A stretch of 64,000 nt of DNA, taken from Lentzea jiangxiensis. GTDB lineage: Bacteria; Actinomycetota; Actinomycetes; Mycobacteriales; Pseudonocardiaceae. The stretch's first letter is position 1. Each line of letters begins with the position of its first letter. The stretch lies in NCBI RefSeq assembly GCF_900104175.1, contig NZ_FNIX01000019.1, positions 1 to 64,000 of the forward strand, read 5' to 3'. This document shows positions 52,409-59,482 of this stretch, one piece after another. The position numbers were made by a program, and so were the translations under genes. Under the pieces are notes generated by a model. It was not told where the DNA came from. It did not search any database and was given only the letters and a program-made list of their open reading frames with translations.

Positions 52409-53735
52409 AACCGCGCACCTTCTCCCAGTCCGTGACCGCCGCCTCGAACACGTCGAGCTCGACCTTCGCCGCGTTCAGGTAGTGGTCGACGACGTCCTGC
52501 CCGAACGCGTCGCGCGCGATCGTGCTGGAGGCCAGCAGACCGGCGGCCTCCTTCAGCGTGGTCGGCACCGTCGGCCGGTCGGACGCGTACGCGTTGCCGA
52601 CGAACTCGTCCTCCAGCTCCAGCTCCCGCTCGACGCCGTGCAGGCCGGCCGCGATCAGCGCCGCCACCGCGAGGTACGGGTTGACGTCCCCGCCGGGCAC
52701 CCGGTTCTCGAACCGCAGCGACTGGCCGTGGCCGACGACGCGCAGCGCGCACGTGCGGTTGTCCCGGCCCCACGCCACCGCGGTCGGCGCGAACGAGCCC
52801 CGCACGAAGCGCTTGTAGGAGTTGATGTTCGGCGCGAGGAAGTACGTGAGCTCCCGCAACCCGGCGAGCTGCCCGGCGAGGAAGTGCTCCATCAGCGGGG
52901 ACATGCCGCGGCCCTCGGCGAAGACCGGCTCGCCGTCCTTCGAGCGCAGGCTCAGGTGGATGTGGCAGGAGTTGCCCTCGCGTTCGTTGTACTTCGCCAT
53001 GAACGTGAGCGACTTCCCCTGCTGCGCGGCGATCTCCTTGGAGCCGTTCTTGTAGATGGCGTGCTGGTCGCACGTGCGCAACGCCGTCGTGTAGCGGAAG
53101 GCGATCTCGTGCTGGCCGGGGTTGCACTCCCCCTTGGCCGACTCGACGACCATGCCCGCGCCCGTCATGCCGTTGCGGATGGCCCGCAGCAACGGCTCGA
53201 CGCGCGCGGTGCCGAGCAACGAGTAGTCGACGTTGTACTGGTTGGACGGCGTGAGGTCGCGGTAGCCGGAGTTCCAGGCCTGCTCGTAGGTGTCGTCGAA
53301 GACGATGAACTCGAGCTCGGTGCCGACGTAGGCGTCGAGGCCCAGCTCCGCGAGGCGGTCGAGCTGCTTGCGCAGGACCTGCCTGGGTGACGCGACGACG
53401 GGGTCGCCGTTCTCCCAGACGACGTCGCACATGATGAGCGCGGTGCCCTCCTGCCACGGCACCCTGCGCAGCGTCTCCACGTCCGGCTTCATCACGAAGT
53501 CGCCGTACCCGCTCTCCCAGCTCGACATCTCGAAGCCGCTGACGGGGTTCATCTCGACGTCGACGGCGAGCAGGTAGTTGCAGCCCTCGGCGGAGTGGCC
53601 GAGGACCTCGTCGAGGAAGTACCGGGCATCACACCGCTTGCCCTGCAGGCGCCCCTGCATGTCCACGATCGCGACGAGGACGGTGTCGATCTCACCGGTG
53701 TCCACGGCCTCGCGCAACTCCTCGACGGTCAGCAT
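52395..53735 (-). CDS. Glutamine synthetase-like gamma-glutamyl-amine ligase (GlnA4/PuuA type)
   Basis: 446 aa; ATG after GGAGG. Glutamine synthetase fold with metal-site ELEFIVF, KGECNPGQHEI, GNSCHIHLSL and RVPGGDVNPYL, and ATP-site NRTCALRVVG. It lacks the C-terminal adenylylation Tyr loop of true glutamine synthetases. In Streptomyces, GlnA3 glutamylates polyamines and GlnA4 glutamylates ethanolamine. The divergent ethanolamine permease makes gamma-glutamylethanolamide synthesis the best call. First gene of a five-gene leftward operon. Confidence 0.9.
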   Translation of the reverse strand: MLTVEELREAVDTGEIDTVLVAIVDMQGRLQGKRCDARYFLDEVLGHSAEGCNYLLAVDVEMNPVSGFEMSSWESGYGDFVMKPDVETLRRVPWQEGTALIMCDVVWENGDPVVASPRQVLRKQLDRLAELGLDAYVGTELEFIVFDDTYEQAWNSGYRDLTPSNQYNVDYSLLGTARVEPLLRAIRNGMTGAGMVVESAKGECNPGQHEIAFRYTTALRTCDQHAIYKNGSKEIAAQQGKSLTFMAKYNEREGNSCHIHLSLRSKDGEPVFAEGRGMSPLMEHFLAGQLAGLRELTYFLAPNINSYKRFVRGSFAPTAVAWGRDNRTCALRVVGHGQSLRFENRVPGGDVNPYLAVAALIAAGLHGVERELELEDEFVGNAYASDRPTVPTTLKEAAGLLASSTIARDAFGQDVVDHYLNAAKVELDVFEAAVTDWEKVRGFERL

Positions 53736-53793
53736 CTCCGCTTTCCTCCAAAGGTATGTCTACGAGCCATTGACGGCATCATCTTGACACCGC

Positions 53794-53813
53794 AGGGTGA
53801 CGAGCGCCACCCT
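53794..53813. promoter_or_regulatory. Candidate operator between ligase and permease genes
   Basis: AGGGTG (53794-53799), 8-nt spacer, CACCCT (53808-53813): a perfect 6-bp dyad in the 111-bp divergent promoter region, which also contains TTGACG and TTGACA hexamers. The FadR-type regulator of the operon may bind here. Confidence 0.4.
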
Positions 53814-53846
53814 CAACCACTGCTCAAAGGACTGTTAGGAGTCCAT

Positions 53847-55271
53847 ATGGCCAAGCACGTCGAGTACGAGAACGTGAGCAGCGACTACCTGGAGCACCGA
53901 CAGCTCAGGCGAGGCGCGGCGGGGTGGGTCCTGCTTGCGGGGCTGGGTGTCTCGTACGTGATCTCCGGCGACTTCGCCGGGTGGAACTTCGGCCTCGCCC
54001 AGGGCGGGTGGGGCGGGCTGCTGGTCGCCACGGTCCTGATGGCGACGATGTACACGTGCATGGTGTTCGGTCTCGCCGAACTGGCCTCCGCACTGCCCGT
54101 GGCAGGCGCCGGCTACGGCTTCGCGAGGCGCGCACTCGGCCCGTTGGGCGGGTACGCGACAGGCATCGCCATCCTGATCGAGTACGCCATCGCTCCGGCG
54201 GCGATCTCGGTCTTCATCGGCGACTACGTCAAAGCACTCGGCCTGCTGGACGCCACGTGGCCGGTGTACCTCGCCTGCTACGTCATCTTCGTCGGCATCC
54301 ACCTGTACGGCGTGGGCGAGGCGTTGCGGGTGATGTTCGTGATCACCGGCGTCGCCGTCGTGGCCCTGGTGACGTTCGTGGCGGGCATGATCCCGAAGTT
54401 CGACGCCTCCAAGCTCTTCGACATCGGCGACGGCTCGTTCCTGCCGATGGGCGTGACGGGCGCGTGGGGCGCGATCGTGTTCGCGATCTGGTTCTTCCTC
54501 GCGGTGGAGGGCGTTCCGCTGGCCGCCGAGGAAGCCCGGGACCCCAAGCGGGACATGCCCCGCGGCATCATCGGCGCGATGGTGGTGCTTCTGGTGTTCG
54601 CCGCCGCGATCCTGCTGGTGGCACCGGGCGGCGCGGGCGCCAAGGCACTGGAGGCGTCCGGCAACCCGTTGCCCGAGGCGGTCCGCGCGGCCTACGGCGG
54701 CGACAACTTCCTGGCGCAGCTGGTGAACTACGTCGGCCTGGCGGGCCTGGTCGCGTCGTTCTTCTCGATCATCTACGCCTACTCGCGCCAGCTCTTCGCG
54801 TTGTCGCGCGCGGGATACCTGCCGCGGTGGCTGTCGAAGACGGGCAAGCGCAAGACGCCGTACCTGGCGTTGATCGTGCCCGGCACCGTCGGGTTCGTGC
54901 TGGCGACGATCATGAAGACGGCCGACCCGGTGACGGGCGGCGCGCGGCTCATCAACATCGCGGTGTTCGGCGCGGCTCTGTCGTACGTGCTGATGATGGT
55001 GTCGCACATCGTGCTGCGGAAGACGGCGCCGGATCTGCCGCGTCCGTACCGCACTCCCGGTGGTGTCGTGACCACGGGCGTGGCGCTGGTTCTCGCCGTT
55101 GCCGCTGTCATCGCCACGTTCCTCGTCGACGAGGTCGCTGCTGCCGTGACGGCGGGCATCGTCGTGATCGCCGTTGCCTACTACTGGTTCTACAGCCGGC
55201 ACCACCTGGTCGCGAACGCTCCGGAGGAGGAGTTCGCGGCGATCGCCCGGGCGGAGGCCGAGCTCGACTGA
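53847..55271 (+). CDS. Ethanolamine permease (APC superfamily)
   Basis: 474 aa from the ATG at 53847 (AGGAG upstream). About 12 membrane helices. The N-terminal stretch YLEHRQLRRGAAGWVLLAGL, VSYVISGDFAGWNFGLAQGG and AILIEYAIAPAAISVFIGDY is highly characteristic of the ethanolamine permease (eat) family. Brings ethanolamine into the cell for the divergent glutamylation operon. A truncated copy of the downstream epimerase 5' end begins at its stop codon. Confidence 0.92.
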   Translation: MAKHVEYENVSSDYLEHRQLRRGAAGWVLLAGLGVSYVISGDFAGWNFGLAQGGWGGLLVATVLMATMYTCMVFGLAELASALPVAGAGYGFARRALGPLGGYATGIAILIEYAIAPAAISVFIGDYVKALGLLDATWPVYLACYVIFVGIHLYGVGEALRVMFVITGVAVVALVTFVAGMIPKFDASKLFDIGDGSFLPMGVTGAWGAIVFAIWFFLAVEGVPLAAEEARDPKRDMPRGIIGAMVVLLVFAAAILLVAPGGAGAKALEASGNPLPEAVRAAYGGDNFLAQLVNYVGLAGLVASFFSIIYAYSRQLFALSRAGYLPRWLSKTGKRKTPYLALIVPGTVGFVLATIMKTADPVTGGARLINIAVFGAALSYVLMMVSHIVLRKTAPDLPRPYRTPGGVVTTGVALVLAVAAVIATFLVDEVAAAVTAGIVVIAVAYYWFYSRHHLVANAPEEEFAAIARAEAELD

Positions 55272-55335
55272 GCAGGCGAGCGCCGGTCCTCGGCGGCACG
55301 CGCCTCCTCGGCCGTGCCGCCGCCCGGCGTCCGCG
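55272..55335 (+). repeat. Copy A of a 64-bp duplicated sequence (epimerase 5' fragment)
   Basis: 57 of 64 bases match 56297-56360, the first codons of the epimerase gene. It still reads SRRAPVLGGTRLLGRAAARR, a relic of the GGTGLIG cofactor loop, but has no start codon and no continuation. With copy B it brackets the IniB-like gene. Confidence 0.8.
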
Positions 55336-55490
55336 CCCCGACGAGGCAGGGCATCCCCTAACAGGTGACCGCTCGCCCCTAGGGAGCCCGGCCGCCCGAG
55401 ATCTAGGGCTCACACCCGATGTCCGGGGGACGTCGATCTCACTACGGTTCCCGGCGACATCCCCCGACCCGCCGTAGGAGCCCTACTTCC

Positions 55491-56279
55491 ATGATGCAGC
55501 AGGCCACCCCGCAGCAGCCCGTTCAGCCCGCCGCCCCCGAGGCGACCGCCCCGGTCACCCCGGTGGCCGTGCCGCAGGAGGCCCAGCCGGCCACGCTGCA
55601 GGAGTTCGCCCTGAGCCTCCTGAACGACCCGGCTGCCCTGTCGGCGTTCGACCTCGACCCCGAGGGCGTCCTCAGCGCCTGCGGCCTGAGCGACATCACC
55701 CCCGGTGACGTCCAGGAGATCCTCCCGCTGGTGCTCGACGCCGCCTCGTTCGCGGACGTCGACGGCCTCGCGTCCTACAGCGCCCTCACCGGCCTCGCGA
55801 ACGCCGACGCCGCCAGCGGCCTGGCCGGCGACCTGTCCGGCCACTGCGACGTGTCGAAGACCCTCGACGGCGTGACGGGCGCCGGCGACCTGTCCGGTCT
55901 GGGCGGCGTCACCGACCTCGGCACCGTCACCGACCTGTCCGGTGTCCCGGATCTGGTCGGCACCGCCGACGTGCTCGGCACGGTGACCGGCGCGGCGGAC
56001 GTCGACGGCGTGCTCGGCACCGTCACCGGCGTGACCGGCGTCGTCTCCGTCGACGGGGTGCCCGGCGTGCTCGGCGCCGTCACCACCGACGTCACGACCG
56101 TCACCGACGTGGTCCACGAGGTCGTCCCGGACATCGCGCCGGTCAGCGACGTGCACGACACCGTCCACGGCGTCGTCGACAGCACCGTCGGCACCGCCGG
56201 CACCGTGCTCGGTGGCGACGTCGCCGACCTCGACCTGCTCGACGGCGTCGGTGGCCTGACCGAAGGCCTCGGCCTCTGA
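55491..56279 (+). CDS. IniB-like N-terminal domain protein with Val/Gly/Asp-rich repeats
   Basis: 262 aa from ATG 55491 (55494 also possible); AGGAG upstream lies within a GTAGG-AGC-CCTAC dyad. After a Pro/Gln head comes the IniB N-domain (ATLQEFALSLLNDPAALSAF, DPEGVLSACGLSDITPGDVQ; ~40-90). The rest is low-complexity repeats of the GTVTGVTGVV and DLGTVTDLSGVPDL kind with no cysteine past ~125 and no signal peptide. IniB of mycobacteria is induced by cell-wall stress with dynamin-like IniA/IniC; those genes are absent here. Function unknown. Confidence 0.8.
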   Translation: MMQQATPQQPVQPAAPEATAPVTPVAVPQEAQPATLQEFALSLLNDPAALSAFDLDPEGVLSACGLSDITPGDVQEILPLVLDAASFADVDGLASYSALTGLANADAASGLAGDLSGHCDVSKTLDGVTGAGDLSGLGGVTDLGTVTDLSGVPDLVGTADVLGTVTGAADVDGVLGTVTGVTGVVSVDGVPGVLGAVTTDVTTVTDVVHEVVPDIAPVSDVHDTVHGVVDSTVGTAGTVLGGDVADLDLLDGVGGLTEGLGL

Positions 56280-56292
56280 TCTGATAGCCGGC

Positions 56293-57186
56293 GTGGGCAG
56301 ACGAGCGTTGATCCTCGGCGGCACGGGCCTCATCGGCCGTGCCGCCGCCCGGCGTCTGCGGCAGGCGGGCTGGTCCGTCGACGCCCCCGGCCGCGAGGTG
56401 GACCGCGGCGATCCCGGGGCGTTGGCGGCCGCGCTGGGCGACGGCGCCGACCTGCTGGTCGACTGCCTCTGCTACTCGGCCCGGGACGCGCGAACGCTGG
56501 TGCCGTTGGCGCGCAAGGCCCGGTCGGTCGTGATGATCTCGACCAAGGCCGTGTACGTGGACTCCCGGGGGCGGCATGCCAACTCCGACGACCCTCCCCG
56601 CTTCGACGGCCCCGTGTCCGAGGACCGGCCGACGCTCGCCCCCGCCGTCTCGGATCCGTTCACGCGCGAGGGCTACGGGCCGAACAAGGTCGCGGCGGAG
56701 CGGACCTTGCTCGACAGCGGCCTGCCCGTCACCGTGCTGCGAGCGTCCAAAGTGCACGGTCCCGGCAACAAACGGCCGCTGGAGCGCTACTTCGTCGAAC
56801 GGGTCCTGGCCGGGCACAAGGTGGTCGTGCTCGCGTCGCGCGGCGAGGGCGTGGACCACCCGACCTCCACCGCGAACCTGGCCGCGTTGATCGAGGCGGT
56901 CGCGGAGAACCCCGGCGCGCGCGTGCTGAACGCCGCCGACCCGGACGCCCCGAACGGCCTGGAGATCTCGCGGATCATCGCCCGCTCGCTGCGGCACGAG
57001 TGGCGCGAGATCCTGCTGGACCACGACCAGGCGGGCCGCCATCCGTGGAGGCGCGGCTTCGTCCTCGACACCTCGGCGGCGCGCGCACTCGGCTACGTAC
57101 CCGTCGGCGACTACGCCCACACCGTCCAGGAGGCTCTCCGCGACCTCGTTTCGAGCAGGTCGTGGCAGGATCGGGCGTGTGAGTGA
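56293..57186 (+). CDS. NAD-dependent epimerase/dehydratase family protein
   Basis: 297 aa from the GTG at 56293. Extended SDR fold with cofactor loop LILGGTGLIGRAAARRL (~5-21), MISTKAVYVDS in place of the usual catalytic Ser strand and a YGPNKVAAE segment supplying the Tyr-x3-Lys. The substrate is unknown; isoflavone-reductase-like or sugar-nucleotide enzymes are possible. Its first 64 bp past the start are duplicated upstream (55272-55335). The 3' end overlaps the next gene by 8 bp. Confidence 0.85.
   Translation: MGRRALILGGTGLIGRAAARRLRQAGWSVDAPGREVDRGDPGALAAALGDGADLLVDCLCYSARDARTLVPLARKARSVVMISTKAVYVDSRGRHANSDDPPRFDGPVSEDRPTLAPAVSDPFTREGYGPNKVAAERTLLDSGLPVTVLRASKVHGPGNKRPLERYFVERVLAGHKVVVLASRGEGVDHPTSTANLAALIEAVAENPGARVLNAADPDAPNGLEISRIIARSLRHEWREILLDHDQAGRHPWRRGFVLDTSAARALGYVPVGDYAHTVQEALRDLVSSRSWQDRACE
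56297..56360 (+). repeat. Copy B of the 64-bp duplicated sequence
   Basis: Within the epimerase gene, 57/64 identical to 55272-55335 in direct orientation, 1,025 bp apart. Encodes the functional GGTGLIG loop. Confidence 0.8.
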
Positions 57187-58042
57187 CATTCAACGTGTGG
57201 GAATCGTCGGTTCCGGCCTCATGGGGTCCGGAATCGCCGAGGTGAGCGCCCGTGCCGGCCTCGACGTCATCGTCGTCGAGGTCAACGCGGGCGCGGCCGA
57301 GGCAGCGCAGGGGCGGATCGCCACCTCGCTGGCCAGGGGCGTCAAGTCGGGCAAGCTGAGCGAATCGGACCGCGACGCCGCGCTCGGCCGCATCCGCTTC
57401 ACGACCAACATCGGCGACTTCGCCGACCGCCAGTTCGTGGTCGAGGCCGTCGCCGAGAACGAGCAGGTCAAGACCGAGGTCTTCACCGCGCTCGACAAGG
57501 TCGTGACCGACGAGGACGCCATCTTCGCGTCGAACACGTCGTCCATCCCGATCATGAAGCTCGGCATGGCCACGAACCGGCCCGAGCAGGTCATCGGCGT
57601 GCACTTCTTCAACCCGGTGCCCGTCCTGAAGCTGGTCGAGATCGTGCCGTCACTGCTGACCGGCGCCGCCACGCAGGACCGCGCCGAGGCGTTCGTGCGC
57701 GAGACCCTGCACAAGGAGGTCATCCGCTCGCAGGACCGCGCCGGCTTCGTGGTCAACGCGCTGCTGATCCCCTACCTGCTCTCGTCGATCCGCATGCTGG
57801 AGTCCGGCTTCGCCTCGGCCGACGACATCGACAACGGCATGGTGCTCGGCTGCGCCCACCCGATGGGTCCGCTGCGCCTCACCGACCTGATCGGCCTCGA
57901 CACCACGAAGGCCATCGCCGAGTCGATGTACGACGAGTTCAAGGAGCCGCTGTACTCGCCGCCGCCGCTGCTGCTGCGCATGGTGGACGCGGGCCTGCTG
58001 GGCAAGAAGTCGGGCCGCGGCTTCCACAACTACGCGAAGTGA
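57179..58042 (+). CDS. 3-hydroxybutyryl-CoA dehydrogenase (FadB2 type)
   Basis: 287 aa from the GTG at 57179. NAD-binding VGIVGSGLMGSGIAEVSARAG, catalytic His-Glu in IGVHFFNPVPVLKLVEIV and the DDIDNGMVLGCAHPMGPL C-terminal domain define soluble 3-hydroxyacyl-CoA dehydrogenases of the FadB2/PaaH group. Interconverts 3-hydroxybutyryl-CoA and acetoacetyl-CoA. Overlaps the epimerase end; closed by the terminator at 58050-58077. Confidence 0.94.
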   Translation: MSDIQRVGIVGSGLMGSGIAEVSARAGLDVIVVEVNAGAAEAAQGRIATSLARGVKSGKLSESDRDAALGRIRFTTNIGDFADRQFVVEAVAENEQVKTEVFTALDKVVTDEDAIFASNTSSIPIMKLGMATNRPEQVIGVHFFNPVPVLKLVEIVPSLLTGAATQDRAEAFVRETLHKEVIRSQDRAGFVVNALLIPYLLSSIRMLESGFASADDIDNGMVLGCAHPMGPLRLTDLIGLDTTKAIAESMYDEFKEPLYSPPPLLLRMVDAGLLGKKSGRGFHNYAK

Positions 58043-58049
58043 TCGCGGC

Positions 58050-58077
58050 GAAGGCCCGCTCCGAGGAGCGGGCCTTC
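58050..58077. terminator. Terminator after 3-hydroxybutyryl-CoA dehydrogenase
   Basis: Perfect 12-bp stem (GAAGGCCCGCTC / GAGCGGGCCTTC) with a 4-nt loop, 8 bp past the stop at 58042; may also end the leftward cvn operon (stop at 58127). Confidence 0.85.
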
Positions 58078-58126
58078 TGCTTCCACCACAGCGCAACGCA
58101 CAGCGCAATGCACGACAACCCGGCCG

Positions 58127-58693
58127 CTAGACCGCCGCCAGCCGGTTCATCGAGTGCTGGATCAGCCCCACCAGCACCGCCTTCGACGACTCCCGGTTCC
58201 GCGCGTCGCACAGCACCACCGGGATCGCCTCGTCCAGGTCGAGCGCGTGCCGCACCTCGTCCACCGTGTAGTTCTGCGACCCGTCGAAGCAGTTCACGGC
58301 CACGATGAACGGGATGCCGCGGTGCTCGAAGAAGTCGATCGACGGGAACGACGAGTCGAGCCGCCGCGTGTCGACGAGGACGACGGCGCCGATCGCCCCG
58401 GTCGCCAGCTCGTCCCACATGAACCAGAACCGGTTCTGGCCCGGCGTGCCGAAGAGGTACAGCACCACCTTGGTGTTGATGGTGATGCGGCCGAAGTCCA
58501 GGGCGACGGTGGTGGTGTCCTTGCCCTCGATGCCCGCGAGGTCGTCGACGTGCACGCCGGCCTCGGTGAGCAGCTCTTCTGTCCGGAGCGGCGGGATCTC
58601 GGACACCGACGCGACCATCGTGGTCTTGCCGGTGCCGAACCCGCCCGCGATGACGATCTTGACCGCGGTCGGCACGGTCAGCTCAGATGCCAC
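58127..58693 (-). CDS. Conservon GTPase CvnD
   Basis: 188 aa from the GTG at 58693, overlapping the DUF742 gene by 11 bp. Small Ras-like ATP/GTP-binding protein: G1 GGFGTGKTTMV (~17), G3 FGTPGQNRFWFMWDEL and G4 VAVNCFDGSQ (NxxD). The GTPGQxRFWFMWD run is specific to conservon GTPases, which work with the CvnA sensor, the roadblock CvnB and CvnC in a membrane-associated switch. The partner P450 (CvnE) found in some conservons is absent. Confidence 0.93.
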   Translation of the reverse strand: MASELTVPTAVKIVIAGGFGTGKTTMVASVSEIPPLRTEELLTEAGVHVDDLAGIEGKDTTTVALDFGRITINTKVVLYLFGTPGQNRFWFMWDELATGAIGAVVLVDTRRLDSSFPSIDFFEHRGIPFIVAVNCFDGSQNYTVDEVRHALDLDEAIPVVLCDARNRESSKAVLVGLIQHSMNRLAAV

Positions 58694-59048
58694 GAACACC
58701 ATCCAGTACGGCCTGCAGGAGATCCCTGTCCGGGATCTTGGGGGAAGAGGTCTGCACGAGCACGTCACCCCGCTCGATGAGGTCCGACAGCAGGACCTTC
58801 ACGACGACGAGCGGGACGTCGAGGTAGGCGGCGACCTCGGCGACCGAGAGCGGGCGTGCGCACAGGGCCATGATCTCGCGATGTTCGACCGTCAGCGACG
58901 TCTGGTCGGACGCAAACGCGGCGGCCCGGACCTGCGTCACGAGGTGCAGGTCGGGCGCGTTCGGCCGGGTGCGGCCGCGCACCATCGCGTAGGGCCGCAC
59001 CAGCGGCCCCGCGGCCTCGTCGTACCACCAGTCGTCCCGCGCGCTCAT
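58683..59048 (-). CDS. Conservon DUF742 protein CvnC
   Basis: 121 aa. Starts SARDDWWYDEAAGPLVRPYAMV and has a winged-helix-like core (ALCARPLSVAEVAAYLDVPL, VVKVLLSDLIERGDVLV) ending LLQAVLDGVRG, all typical of DUF742. Possible DNA- or partner-binding element of the cvn complex. TGATG overlap (1 nt) with cvnB and an 11-bp overlap with cvnD. Confidence 0.93.
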   Translation of the reverse strand: MSARDDWWYDEAAGPLVRPYAMVRGRTRPNAPDLHLVTQVRAAAFASDQTSLTVEHREIMALCARPLSVAEVAAYLDVPLVVVKVLLSDLIERGDVLVQTSSPKIPDRDLLQAVLDGVRGI

Positions 59049-59482
59049 CAGCGCGACTCACGCGCCGAGGGGACGGTGGCGGTCTCCGCGCGCGGTGCGG
59101 ACGACAGGTACGTTCCCACGCGCTTGACCAGCATGTTCATCTCGTACGCGATCATGCCCATATCGGCGTCCTCCTCGCCCAGGACGGCCAGGCAGGCGCC
59201 GTGCCCGGCAGCGGTCACGAACAGGTAGGCGTGCTCCATCTCGACGATGGTCTGGCGCACCGCACCGCCGCCGAAGTGGCGGCCGGTGCCGCGGGCGAGC
59301 GACTGGAACGCCGACGCCATCGCGGACAGGTGCTCCGAGTCGTCGCGGGACAGCCCGGCCGAGCGGCCGAGCAGGAGTCCGTCCGCCGACAGCACGACCG
59401 CGTGGCGGGCGCCGACCACGCGCTGGATCAGGTCCTCCAGCAACCAGTTCAGTTCGCCGTGCTGGTTGGTGTTGTCCTTCAT
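59048..59482 (-). CDS. Conservon roadblock/LC7 protein CvnB
   Basis: 144 aa. Roadblock fold: LNWLLEDLIQRVVGARHAVVLSADGLLLG, a second strand set and the AYEMNMLVKRVGTYL helix. In Ras-like systems these proteins act as GTPase regulators; here the partner is CvnD. ATG overlaps the sensor kinase stop (ATGA). Confidence 0.94.
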   Translation of the reverse strand: MKDNTNQHGELNWLLEDLIQRVVGARHAVVLSADGLLLGRSAGLSRDDSEHLSAMASAFQSLARGTGRHFGGGAVRQTIVEMEHAYLFVTAAGHGACLAVLGEEDADMGMIAYEMNMLVKRVGTYLSSAPRAETATVPSARESR

